A stretch of 64,000 nucleotides of DNA from Acridotheres tristis (taxonomy: Eukaryota; Chordata; Aves; Passeriformes; Sturnidae), in assembly GCA_037013685.1 (NCBI GenBank), contig CM072892.1:21085501-21149500 (forward strand), read 5' to 3'. This document shows, piece by piece, positions 23,521 to 36,900 of this stretch (position 1 is its first letter; each line of letters opens with the position of its first letter). The notes beneath the pieces are model-generated. The model was not told where the DNA came from. It did no database searches and saw only the letters and a program-made list of their open reading frames with translations. Made by a program: the position numbers and the translations under genes.

Positions 23521-26500
23521 TCAGAGAGAACAGTGGTTTCAAATAGGGACCCTCCTTGGGACCACAGACCAATCATTCTCCCCTTAAGCTTCAGCTGTAA
23601 ATTTCAGCAGCACCAAAGTGGTGCCAAATAACTAATGAATCTACCCTCATAAACAACTGATCAGCAGGGAACTCTGCCTCCAAAGATCATCCTCATCAGA
23701 TCTGTCTACCAACTACCATACTTTCCAGATTTGTGTGCAACAAATGCCACGTCCCTTTGGTATTCCAGGTTTCCTTTTTGACTGAATTTCAACACATAAT
23801 TTCTCCCATTCACTTTACACTTAAATGGAATATAAGGTAACATTTAGAATAGGAAAACGTCTTGCTTCGCTCAATTCCCTCTTAAAACAATGTTGGAAGT
23901 ATTGGCTAGACCTACAGATCTGCAGATGTTCATGTCATTCTATGATGAACAACCTCCAGAGCTCTGACTGACATGGAAAGAACTGAAAGTTTTTAGAAGC
24001 ATTTGCCTCTGAATCTCTAATAATCTAATACCTTTGCATGGAAATGCCCTGCTGCAGCAAGGAAACAGGGCAACATGGTATCAGTCCTCTAACCTTAAAC
24101 TATGCTGATTGTAATTACTAGAGACTGCAGCATCCCTGGAGAGGATATACCTGAAACAGACAAAAAGTGAAGGCTTTGCCAACATGCTTTTTAAAGATCT
24201 CGTGAGCAACAAAGTTAGTTATCTTGGCTGCTTTCCAACACCAGTAAGTAACTCCGTTGAAGTTACAATCAGATGGGAAATTTTTCTTCATTCCTGTACT
24301 TAATGACATAAGTTGAATTAGCATGCTGTTAAATTACAAACATCAGTTGCAAGCTAAATAAATCCTTCTGTCTACACAATTCTGAAAGAACTTTGGGATC
24401 CTTCAGGATAAAAAATGCTTAAGAACAATTGTGGAATGTTGAAATGAGTACTGCAATCTTTTAATTTATGCAATAATAAATTGATTTCTTCCCTAGAGCT
24501 GATTTTCCCCTTGTGCCAGTCTCCAATATCCTTCCTTGCTGTAGCAGTAAAAGATTAAATTACTCCTGGGGCTAAGCTCCCAGGCACACAAGTTCTCCAA
24601 GGATCGGACTTTACTACTTTATCATTTGGTTCAGTGGTTGATCTTTGTAACATCTGTTCAACTGGTGGAGTCCTGAGACTGCACTCCTTTAGTTCAGCTC
24701 TAGAAGTAACTTCTTACTTCTTTTAATATCTCAGGGGGCTGCAGATAATTCTCAGGTCTCCACTGTTGAGTGGGGGCTCATCTAATAGCTATGATGCACT
24801 GATAAATTGTGAACCAATAAACACAAAAAGAAGTAGCATTATCACATCCACCTTATTTCAACACAAGAAATAACTCTGAAGCTTAAAGTAGTTCAAATAC
24901 AGTAGTGGAATGAATTTTTCACCCTCCTTGACTGTACAATAGCAACCTCTTTCCAACCCCTTCCTGAGAACTTCAAAATACACTAGTTTTTCTGGGCTTT
25001 CTTCCCTCCTAGCTCTTAAACTCAGATTCCCAGAAAGGATTCCTTCACAGGGAATACCCTCTTCTTTTGGGTGCAACTGTCAGCAATGCACCCCTTGCAC
25101 AGGAGATGTACGGAGACCCAGGAGAGTCCTTCAAGAAGCAAGAGGCAGGTCCTGGGCACAGCCTGCAGCTATTAAAGGAATAATTTATATTTATATTGGA
25201 TAAGGCGCTTGTTCTCTAATACAATCTGTTGTACAGGCAATAAGACTCCTAAGAAAAGCAGTTATGTGAGATCCAGCTGCCACGTGGTGCAATGCCCTCA
25301 CCCACTGCAGGATGGACTGCACACTTCACTCAGCTGCACCAGGGCTGAGCACAGCCTCAACAGTGCCACCCCACACTGCAACTTCTGGTTTGAAGGCACT
25401 GAACACTAGGAAAGGAAGTTACACTGGCTACAAGGGAATGACACTTGAAGCCCAAGATCAGCACTTAGAAATATGGGCAATTCAACCATCAATACTGCAA
25501 CACAAGCACTGCTGCATGGAAGAGTTGCTGCTTTGGGCTGGGTTTCTTCCTCACCACCACCCCTTTCTCTTTAATAGTCTCATTCATCCCCTTCTATCTC
25601 ACTTAATGTATCATACCTTTCCTTAGAAAAAGTCCTCTCTGTCCATAAAAACTTTGCAGAGACGGGAAAACTGCTGAGCATCTTGTGCATAGAAGGCAGC
25701 CACAAAACTACCCCTTTTTTTTAAATGTGCAAAACACTTTAACTTCACAGAAAGCAGCAGTGCCTCTTTCTGCCCTTATGTTCCTACAGGGCACATAGAT
25801 AACAGCACATCTGCTCTCCCAAATCCCCAAGAGTCTTGCAGACAAGGAGTCTTTCCTATAAGCTATGACAGGTTAGTTTGCATTAGTGCCCTTGAATTAT
25901 GCGGCCAAATTCACAGACCCACCCTCAGCCAATGCTTAACCAAGCTGGACACACTTTGCCATTTAAACTTCTCATCAGCGACTCCATCTGGTCCCCTAGG
26001 CAGTATAACGAAAGGCTCCCATCTTGAGTTTACTTCTTTAAATCAAAATGCTCTGAGTAAATCAGTGGAGCACTTCACACAACTCCTAGGCTCATGCAAA
26101 TAAATAGAGAAGACTTATTTCACCACTTATCCAATATTCTCTGTACAAGCCCCTCCAGCCTAATCTCATTGGCTTTGCCAGTTATTTCATAGCTGTTTCA
26201 GATAGATTAAGCACCTGACTCCTTAGTAATGTAAAGGGTCTCACAGCTTGCAAAGGCCTTTTAAGTATTTAAATGTATACTGCTATGCTCAGTTTCCTAT
26301 TATTACATCTCATTACATCCTTCCAAGCCTTCAGCAATTCTATTGAAACATCTTTTTGAAGTATTTAAAATTTCTTAAAGGTCTCCTTCTTTGCCCACAG
26401 TATCTAACAGTTCCATATCCTCTGGTGATCTGGCAAAGGGAAACCGATTCCAGTAGAAGTGCAATATGTACACTCTATTCATATCTCTTCCTACAGAAAG

Positions 26501-29337
26501 AGATGGCTCACTTGTAAACTTCTGGGCTGAAATCCATTGGAAAAGAGTCAAAACAAATTTTTCATTCTATTGCCACTGTAAATAAGAAACTGGCAGTACC
26601 ACTTAAAGGTCTAAGAAGACTGAACTAATTATGCTGTCTTCTTCCCAGAGACCATGCCACCAGGAGACAGAAAAAAGGAAAAGGCAACATATTTGGTCTC
26701 AGACAGGTGATAACCCAATTCATCTTGTGAGTCGTTAAAATGAACCAGTTCAGGTAGTCACAGAGATGAACACTCCATTCCAAACCTCCACACCAGCTCT
26801 CTGTAAAAATCAGATTTTGCCTAGCTGTACAGAGCTTTCACATCCTTGCTGCTCAGAGACGGAGCAGCAGAGGAAGACTGTTCCTCCTTATAGCAGGTGC
26901 CTCTTTGCATTAGCTGTAGCAGATTTTGGTCCCTACAGGAATACAGCTTCTTCCCTTCCCACTGGGAGGATTAACACTAGTGCTCTCTACAAGCAACTGC
27001 TTGTCTTGCAACTCCAAAATAAGCACCTTTGAGGCGCCTACAGGAAACACATTACCTCTGGTTCCCTGTGCTCTTGTCAAGCTCTTGGGGCGATGCAAGC
27101 TGTCAGCCACATGATCCCAGGCAGAGGAGAGAGTAACGCCAGTGCTACCCATGGATGGAGCAGGCTTGCTGTAATTGCTTCTAAAAGCAAATTCCACTGG
27201 GCCCAGGGGAGGGCAGAGACTGGCACGTGCCTGTACATACTCACACAGAGGATCTCTTATTCCTTTCAGCTTCTACTGTGCAAGCTTACTGACCTCCTGC
27301 AGTATTAATGAATTCCTCTCACCTCCTTGCTCTGACATCTGCTCAGGAGAACGGATGAGTAAGCAGGTAATCCAATTGGGCAGGAGCAAAGCAATGAGCC
27401 AATTCTTCCCACACAACTGTGTTACCCTACTGCTCTTTGGCACTGCCTGCCCCTACAGGCCCTGTATTCGAAGAAAAAGCTTTTGGGCTTCCTGCCCTGA
27501 GGACGGCTGAACAGACCTTCTCCACCTCTAGCTTATTTCATTGCTCTTGAATAAATATGACATAAAAGGCTGACTTCTCATTTCCAAGATTTCAACATCG
27601 ACAAAGCATAAATGAAACCCTTGATTTCTCTTCAGCGCCTCCTCACTTTCTGTAAAAACATTTGCTCCCTTCACACACAGCAAATTAGACCAGATGGATC
27701 AACTAAATTTCTGCACAATAGAAACAAATCAGATCCAAATCAAACACTTTCAGTAAAACAAGTTCTCAGGTAACCTTTAGAAAGTTAAACCAGGCAGCAA
27801 TACTAGACATCTAGGAATTAAGGATAGAAAATGTCCATAAAGCTAATCCTAGCTCAGGGCTATGACAAGATTGGCTGATATAAGTTGCCAACCAGTAATT
27901 TTCTTTAGGCTTTTTTTCAAAGGCATCAAACAAACTTTTATCAATTCCTTTCCAATATATATTCATACTCAATCAGTTTATACTGAAAAATATTAAGACT
28001 ATTATTGATGGTCAGATGAATTCTTCCCCATCCAGGCATTTTTGTTACCACTACTTAACTCTCAGTTGCACATAAATTTTCTTCCCCAGTTTATGCATGC
28101 TTAGGATGCCTGTTTGCCTTTCCATGTTTTACAGTCTTTCAGTGGAGCACCTCAGTGTAGGAAGAGCAAAGATCATCTCTCCTGCTTCTGCTATCTCCCA
28201 TTCATACCGTATCACTAAAGGATCTCCTAAAAATCAAGGAAGAAAGCAAGAACATAGACATCTTTTCTCATTCACTATGAGAAAGTATTCATCTCTGCTT
28301 GACTCAAAATAGTATCTGACAAGAGTGAATCATACGAGTTCTGAAAAATTCCCAAGAAATAAGCAAAGAAATCTATAGCTGCCTGCCTCAATCTCACTCC
28401 CTGACTGCCTTATTGACTTCTGCTGCCTGCATCGACCATTTGCAGCTACCTGTCTGCTTTCCCTTCCACTAAGGTAGCTACCAATAAAACGTGAGAGGAG
28501 TGGGAAGAAAGGGAAGCACTGAATTACTGTGGGGACCTTCAGCACTGCATCTTGCTGAGAGGGATAAAGAGGGACCAATGAGGAAACACACAGCACGAAA
28601 ATTGTTTGCCTTCATGAGACGCAACTGAGCCAACTCAGTGAATAAAAATAAATGTGGATAAAAATCACAGAATAGATTTTACTTGATTTATATAAATGTC
28701 TAAAATATCCTGAAATACCTTCATCAGTCCAGCCCTGGGGAAAAGAGAGGGGAGAAGACAACCTTATAGAGCCTGTATACCCAGGATGCCACTACCTCCA
28801 AAGCTGACTGTGGAATTAAGAGGACATCTATCTTCAGAACAGATTAATCTCCATTCTCCCATTAACTCACACTTTCAACAGCTTGTTCTCCACTACATTT
28901 CTTGCCCCAGTTTTCCTTCTATTCCTATTGCTTCCATCTTCCCTCTATTCTTCTAATGTATGAACTACATCTCCTGGCACTGTTTATATGACTAAATATG
29001 CTAACCCAGAGATGAGGTAATAGTTGCATTTTTATGAAAAGGGGGTCCAAGGACTGAAATCAAGCAATAAGCCAAAATATGTTGGAAGGGCTATACCCAT
29101 GTAATTCTAAGCCACAAAAAGGACTGGTATGAAATATATATATATATATATGTATTTCTCTAAGCATTTGACTTTTTCCTCTATCCTTTTCCTTCTCCTG
29201 ACCCCTTCTATTTTCTGTTGCTTTAAGCTTCCCTCCTTGTGGACAATCTTGTGTTGTTAAAAAGCTATACTTGATTTGAGAGGGAAAACAAAGAGAAAAG
29301 CATTAGCTTTTGTGTGTGTGTATATAGATAAAGGCTG
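23521..29337. other. No recognised gene
   Basis: AT-rich sequence without a recognisable repeat except an (AT)n run at 29133-29151. Overlapping short frames on both strands near 26766-27510 coincide with a slightly GC-richer patch, but none looks like a real protein. Confidence 0.55.
29133..29151. repeat. (AT)n microsatellite
   Basis: About nine uninterrupted AT units. This is self-complementary DNA that is likely to vary in length between individuals. Confidence 0.85.
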
Positions 29338-29395
29338 ACAGCTGGACTCAATGATCTTGAAGGTCTTTTACAATCTAAACAATTCTATGAGTCTA
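29338..29395 (+). mobile_element. CR1 LINE 3'-end scrap
   Basis: The wording GCTGGACTCAATGATCTTGA, then AGGTCTTTTACAATCTAAAC and AATTCTATGAGTCTATAG is the last 55-60 bases of a CR1 3' UTR including its terminal octamer-like repeats. The body of the element is missing, so this is a severely 5'-truncated insertion. It sits just after a TGTGTGTGTATATAGATA stretch. Confidence 0.85.
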
Positions 29396-30877
29396 TAGAC
29401 GTGTATAAATAGATTTATACACACATCTTTCTCTACACAAATGCATAGATGAAAGCCCATGATGTTTGAGAACTAATCAAAAAAATTACTATGCATTTAT
29501 ATATACACATAAACAGCTTTAGTCCTTCACTGGAGCACTATATGCCTATAATTTTTTTTTTGCTTGGTGGAAAGCAAAACACGTGGCAAAGGCTGCTCAC
29601 CCTAGCTTCAGCCTAGCACAGAGTCAGCAAGTACCCTGTGGTCACATCCAGACATGAAAGCTGGAAACATCTCCAGGTTTGCAGTTTAAATGCCCACAAG
29701 AGGTAAGGAGAAAAAATATGAGAGCAAATGTTGGAAATTATTTTAAAAGGGATTGCTGTCAAATCAGAGAACATTATGCCTCTGAATACATTTTTAAAGG
29801 AAAAAAGCTGAAATACAAACACTTATCTTAATACTAATCGTTTATCTCAAAAAAATTTGTAAATTTAGCCTGTGTAGAGCTCCAAAAGAAAAACAGCCAA
29901 CCACAGTATTATAATGTTAAATTTTTTCAAATATCCTAAGAGTCAGAAGAAGGCTACAAGTAAAATTTCTTCAGAGAGCACACCTGAAAGTCATTCAAAG
30001 GCTTCTTAAAGTTCTCCATTTAAAATATCTTGTTTGCATGTCATCATGTCTGACATGCACCAAAAAACCCTCACAGAGGCTTAAGACATATGCAGTTCCT
30101 TCCTCAAAAGAAAATATAAGTCTGCAGATTATTTTCAGAGGGCATTATTATATTACAGAGGGCATTTTTAAAGCTATATGCATACATTTCAGTTACATGT
30201 CAAACATACAGATTTTTTCAATATCATAGCTGTAATTTTTTAACTTTGCTTTTTTACATAGATAGGCAACGATTTACATATTTCAAGGCCCACAATCGCA
30301 ACCAAACCTTCACTTTTCCATTCTAAAATTAGTCTCCTCAAAAGCCAAAACAAGCATGTTGTGTCCAGCTCTTCCACAAAACAAGGCTACATAAATTGGT
30401 AGCCTTTTGTGTCACATGCACCTAGTTTTCCTGCAAAGAGAGGGGAAAAAAAAAGTAACCGAATTTGCAAAATAAGCATACCTTTGCTACAAAAAGACCT
30501 ATTGCAATGGGAAGTCGTGCTACAGAATAGAGTGGAAATTCCCCTGCTGAAGGCCTGCCATAGGATCAGGAAGCCCACATACAGAGACAGCCTAACTGTG
30601 TGAATGGCAAGGTCAGCCTTACTATGTGTCTTCTGTTTGCATCCATGGCAGTATGAAGCATCTGTCTTCCCCCAAACAGCATAGGGAGGGGAGGAATCTT
30701 TTTGCATATAGAACATCTTGAGCAATACATTGTGGTCAAATTAAGACAATGAGTCACACCATAAAGCCAAGAAAAATCAGACATGTGGTTACTTTTTCCT
30801 ACTATGACCTTGATTCCATTCATGCAAAGTAAATGTTCCTAGAAGAAGCTGAAAGCCTGGCTATAAGGGAGGAAGGA
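29396..30877. other. No recognised feature
   Basis: AT-rich DNA. An 11-bp phrase, CAGAGGGCATT, occurs twice, 21 bases apart, at about 30136-30167 and suggests a small local duplication. Open frames at 30387-30725 and 30566-30823 (both minus) overlap each other and are not recognisable. Confidence 0.55.
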
Positions 30878-30930
30878 ACAAAACATAACAAAACAAAACA
30901 AAACAAAACAAAACAAAAAAAAACAAAAAG
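30878..30930. repeat. (AAAAC)n pentanucleotide microsatellite
   Basis: About eight AAAAC units with one ATAAC variant and one expanded A run. It produces two open frames, 30833-31093 plus (Asn/Lys/Thr-rich) and 30839-31126 minus (Phe/Cys-rich), that are artefacts of the repeat. Confidence 0.92.
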
Positions 30931-33899
30931 CCAACAATTGATAGGATTTACTGGTTTGGTACACTGGCACACAATTGCACTCCCCCAGTCCTCCAGCATC
31001 CATCATATCCATCCAAGGCCAGAACAAGGCACCAGTTTCATCCTGAAGACTAAAAAATTCAGTGAGCATTTCCTTTGCTATGCATACCCATAGTGCATCC
31101 CTGCAGTCTCCATTAACCAGAGGCACTATTTAGTAGAACTGGTCTTACATATCAGCGAGACAACTGATTAAGAGAAATCTTAGGAGGAGGATCTTCTCAC
31201 CTGTAAGGAAGCTTGAGAGAGGAAGATCAAGTTACTTGGAAGGAAGCCAAAGAAACAAAAAAGGCAGTTCCTCATTTGTTTATGTAGCAGCCATTATGAT
31301 CTCAGAGTTCTGATAGACTAAGACTAATGCTTTGGGAAAAGGTATACCACTGAGAGGATTCAGCAGCACCCAAGGAGGTGGCCAAGTCAGCAGAGAATTA
31401 ACCAGTCATGAACAAGTTTCTAAATCAGGTACTTGATGGAACATCTGACTATAGGAGGATTCAATCCAAAAGTCTTAAGTCACCTAATTTGTGTGATGGA
31501 CAGATGATACACTCCCTCTTCCCAGTCCAACACTCTGCCCTGGATGGCAGTAACTTTCCTCTGGGCAATGTTGCTAGGTCAGTGCTGCTGGTCATCCTCA
31601 GATCTCATGATCTCACCCAGATGGCAGCCTGGGGTCTGATACTCTGCGAAAGCTCAGCACAGAGCGTGTACAATACCCAAAAAATCCAAGAGTCCATTCA
31701 GCACCTATGTGCACACATACCAACATAATCCATTTCTTACAAGCCTAAAAGCATTACATAATAATTTTGTGACCACAGAGCTGCTTTGGGCCTTGTTTTA
31801 AATCGGACTCTCTAACTTTAAGAGTTTATAACCACATTCTAATTCCTCACAGCCAGACATGTGCTCAAACAAGGCTCAGGCTGGAATATAAATGTTGCAT
31901 ATCTCCACTGCCAATGCTTCAGAGCTGTTGAGTTCCCTCATATGAGAGCTGGACTCAAGTCAATTTGAGTGAAGGTTCTTGCATCTGGTTCACAGATCAC
32001 CTGTATTGCAACCACAACACTTTCCCTTCCCTCTTTAAAGTATTATATATGAAACACGGTCTCTACATCCCCTCTTTACAGTTTCTCCTCTCCTTTGATC
32101 GAGTCAGGATAAAGCAAGATAATAATTTTTCTTGAAGATTAACAAAATCTCAATTTCTGAGAAAGAAGTTACTCATTTAAAGAAAGGGAAATGTACAATG
32201 GTTGAAAGGCAAAATGGAGGGAGACAGAGATGGTAGTCATAACCCCATAAAGTCACTGCCACTCCTATTTGAGTACCAGAATGGAACACTGCCTGAATAT
32301 TGCCCTTTTTTTCCCTCCCTTTCTTCTTGCTTCTTTTCTGTTTCTTGTAATTTTAACATAGGGAAAGAGAAAAAAAATTGCTTCCAAACTGATTCCAAAT
32401 TATCAATCCATTAGTTCTTCTGTTCTTCTCAAATAATGAGGGGTATATAGGCAACATACACATGACCCAAATCCTGAACTTCCTTAAATTCTAAATCTTT
32501 AAAATATCTCTGGATCTGAAGATGCAATTACTGGTCTGCACACCAAAAAGGCAGGAAAATAAATTTAAAAGAGAACTGATATCGGAAAAGATTTTGATAG
32601 CACAAGAGAAGAGTTCATCACGCAGAAAAACAGTTCTAGATAAAACAGAGATCTTGCTTGGCTTTTGATCACACAATGACCAGATTACATGAAAGCTCTG
32701 CAGCTGTTTTGCTACTTAAAGAAAGCAATAGCTGGAGGATTTTAAAATAAAAAGCGTGTAACCCTAAAATGAATTACAGAGGGAATGGAAAGCTATTAAG
32801 CGATTTACCCAAACATAGGATTTGACCGTCTTTCGCTTTGTACCCAGGAAGGCAGGCTGAACTCATAATAGTTATGGAAAAGCTGGTCCCAGACATCAGC
32901 ACCCTCCAAGGCTTGGCAAGTCAGGCCTTGGAACCTCGCTAGAGGCAAGAACTGCATTAATGCAGATGAGGTATCAGAAAAGGAAGGACCAATTTGTATT
33001 AGCCATGGACTTTGTGGCAAAGGTGGCAGCAACAAAACGTGAAACAAGGGACTAGGAAATTGCATGGCATTACCTTTAACAGCATATTACCAAGACCCAG
33101 CCTCCTATACCACACTGGCTTCTTTTTGGTTTCTGTTCATTTTTTTTTATTGACAAGCATGCAAAGCAGCAACTTCACTAGTTCACCACCAGTAAAAACA
33201 GGATTTGCGTCCTAACCAATTCCAAAAGAAAAAAAGGTGTCTGGTTTCCATCAAAAAGGCAAAGACAAGAAAAGCACAGCCACATCCCCAAACAAATATC
33301 ATATACCAAACCCCTAGATTCTTCCTGTGGGTGTCAGGTTTATTTCTAAGTCCCACATTCTGCTCCTTATGGAATATCTTTCTCAGTCTGGTTATGTGCA
33401 GTACTGAACTCTCATCCATACGCTTTCGGCTGCACTTGCAATACCAACAAATATTTCATGCACAGGTCCCAAAAAAAAAAAAGTTTCTGATCCTCATTTT
33501 TTAGTTCTTGCTGATGCTAGAAGCCAGCCAGGTGAGCACAGGCTAGAAGAGCCAGAGGCAGCAAGGCAGCACAACCTTAGTGATCCTTGACATCAGCATT
33601 CTCACCTTAACAGTTTCTTTGTGTCAGGAATACATCTGACTCACTGAAATAGGTAAAATAAGATCAGGGAATGTATTCATTATGTGAGTGCACCCAAGGT
33701 CCTTTCCCCACACACCCCATATCTTATCAATTCAACTAGAGATCACATGCATTTGTGAAGGAAAAAAAAAACAGACAGACAATTTATCTGCTCAAAGCAC
33801 TGTCTGATTATGAAAGGAATGTCCAAATTTAAAATATGAGTGGTAAAAATTCTTGCAATTAAAAGTGTTTAACCCTATCCCTAATGTTTTCACTTATCT
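30931..33899. other. No recognised gene
   Basis: AT-rich DNA. The open frame at 31408-31728 (106 codons) has no recognisable domain. I see no transposon. Confidence 0.55.
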
Positions 33900-33979
33900 A
33901 AAAAAAATTAACAAAAAAAAAAAAAAAAGAAAAAACCCACCAAAGCAAATAACAACCGAAAAAACCCCCACCAAAACCA
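33900..33979. repeat. A-rich / CCAAAA low-complexity tract
   Basis: A 16-base A run, almost unbroken, followed by AAAACCCACC and AAAACCCCCACC units with no T after about 33909. It could be a degraded poly(A)-type tail of a retroposon, but I cannot identify a body upstream. Confidence 0.75.
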
Positions 33980-36900
33980 GCATTCACATAGCATTTGGAA
34001 AACTACATAGATGATATACTGTATGGCCAAGTACTCTTAACTTAAAACATTTCTTTGGGCTGTATGTATACCCTAAGATGGTCTTCAGGTCAAGACAAAC
34101 CAAAATTCAAACAGTCTCAGCTTGTCAAATATTTATATAAAATGTTGCATAATAGAAAGTGCCAGACCAGTGAATTAACAAGCATAAGCAATCTGCAACG
34201 CTGAGAATAACAGCACAGAACGTATAAAATTTACTCCTAACATGCTGTGCTGTTTGATATTTTTTTGCTAATCTTGCCTGTTAGATTATCCAGATACAGG
34301 AAGAAAGACAATAGCCACAGAACTTTTTTCTGTGTGTAATAAGAGCCCAGCTCAAAGCCAAGCCAAGGTAATGATGGTAATTTACTTTAACAATAAACAA
34401 AATGGTCTTAATCAAATCTTACCTCATTCTTCACAATACTTCATTGCATTATGGTTTAAGCTATGCAAATTTAAATATATTTCTTTCTAAAGGAAATTAA
34501 ATAAAAATTCAGATGAGTAATACTTACCTATAAACTTCAGAACAAAATTTAAGATCTCAAGAAAAATTGAAAATAAACAAACTGCTTCTGAGGATAGAAA
34601 ATTCTAAATATCACTGCACTAAAAAGGTTATTTAACATGTCACAGAAGTTTTGAGAAAAAATTAATTTCTTTCAAATATTAAAAAAAGGAGACCACACAT
34701 ACAGATGTCACAATGGCTGTTTTATGGTATTTATTTTGATATAAAATCCACTTTTATGCTGTCCAGATATTTTCCACATGTCACAAACTTCTAAACTAAG
34801 CAAATCCATGAAAGAAAACTCGAGGGAACCAACTATGCTCTGGCAGCTGACAAAAACATCTTTTGACAGTGAGGAGCCAGGAATGCGAGTTCAGATTGTG
34901 GGATACGCTTCTTCACAGCAGCTCTTCCTTCTACAGTGGTCAACAGTGGGAAGGCCAGCAGTGCTGACCTAAAATGAATAATTTTAAGTTCAATCACAGG
35001 CCATTTGAGACAATCAGTCCCATTCTTTTGAAAAGAAGCCCGTTCAGCCAACTTGCAGATATAGGCAAGCATCATTGTGTTGCTTCTTTTTAGGTAGCGT
35101 TTGTAAGGTCAGCATCTCCAAAGATCTAAAAAAACATCAGCTAAATTTTCATCTGGTGAAATCAAGGCAAACCAGGTTAAAACAATTCACATGAGATTAT
35201 TAGCAAGGCAGTTTAACTAGTGCAAGAGCACAAATTCTGTATTCAAAATATGAGACACAATGTCTAGACTTGTGTTCTTGTAATATGTTCTACCTCTCCA
35301 CAGTGGTAACTGCCCTTCCAATGCAGCAGCCAGCATATGAAGCTTTCAGTCTGGTCCAGCTGGCAGGAGGGCTGGAGGTCCTGCTCTCAAATCAGCAGAA
35401 TTTCACAGTGGGATGAAATCCAAAAGTCACTCAGATTTAGGCAGTCACTAACATTTTTCCCCAGTTAGCCAAGACAAAGAGACAGGGGTTTCCACAAAAG
35501 AGGCGGTTTTCCTCTGGCACAGAGTCATCTCCATCTGGACACAGAACAAATACCCTCCAGTTCCTAGGTTTTACATAAGCTATGCTAGAAACCTAGTAAC
35601 TGTGTATTTGCAGTTTTACTTGTTATTAATCTTGATGAAATTTTCTGGACATGGATCAAAGTTAAAAGCGAAGTCAAATATGCCATGTCTCAGTGTGTTG
35701 TTAAGGCAACTGAATATTCAAAGTTACCAGAAAATAAATATTTGTTACCGTACAGTGCTGGTTTTTTGACCAGAATATGACTGTATTCTCTCCCACTCAG
35801 CTAATTTTTCTTTCTGATCCCAAAAGCGCCAAGACAGGGAAAGGATTGTCTGCATACTTTATCAAAAAGAACTGTACAAACTTTCCATGTCCAAAGACAA
35901 TTAAGGAAGGGTTATAAATATCCAAAGTCCATCAACGCCCCCCAACATCTGTTCCTCCGAAAACCATCTCTATTGCAATAATGCAAGCAGATCAAAATTC
36001 ATAGAGAAGCCAAAGCAAAGCAAAAGGAGCTGGGATTGCTCTGCTCAGCTCCAAATCTACCATTGCTGGTTGGTACAATAGGCAAATAGCCAAGTGCAAT
36101 GTTTAAATTTCTTACTGTTATCAAAATGGCTTAACTTTGTATTTCTGATTTGAACCACATTAGTCCTAAAGCTTAGAGGTATTTATTAAATTATCCATTT
36201 AATCCAACAAGTGAGAGTAGAAGTGTGATTACTTGGTCACTACACTTTTCAAAAAAGAAAAACAAACCAAACAAAAACCCCTCCACTAGTCACATCACAA
36301 TGAAGATGCAGGTTGGTAGTTACTTTTGACAGCTGTCTTTAATCTTCCCATACTTTGTATTCCCACCTCCAGAAAGGCCAGTGACATGCACAGTCCCTGT
36401 TGAACTCAAATTGCTTTTCCTTAAAGGAGCAGAACAGAGTCTTTCTCTCCTGTAATAATCCAGGGCCAAGAGTATCTACTAATTCAGAATAATTCTGATA
36501 AGCCTTATCCCAAGACATTCTTCTAATTAAAGTGAAACAAAGTAGAACTATACACAATTATGATATCTTTCCGTTTTCCATTTAGTAAATATACAACTAC
36601 TCCTGCTTCTGTTTTACTTCTGGCCCTACTTAATTCTGACTTTTCTGTACTGCAAAATAATACTGTACCTTCCTACATGCTCTTGTGTCTTTTTTATTCT
36701 CCCACACGATCACTTAATTCCTTTTCCTGTCCATTCATGTTCTCCGTTTTTTCACTTCAAAATCTTCCCCTAGCTACACCACTAAGTCTCTCTTCCTGAC
36801 AACTTTTCCTACTTGCTAACATTACAGACTCATTCTACTATCATTCTCTGCAACCTCATGCCACATTCAGAGCCTGCGAATTGTACCAAGACCTTATGAC

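Noticed and set aside
23935..23975. ATGATGA followed by CTGA, suggesting a box C/D snoRNA
   Set aside because: The boxes are only about 20 bases apart with no terminal stem. The pattern is too short and common.
30839..31126. Phe/Cys-rich hydrophobic minus-strand peptide resembling a membrane protein
   Set aside because: The hydrophobic run is the translation of the (AAAAC)n complement.
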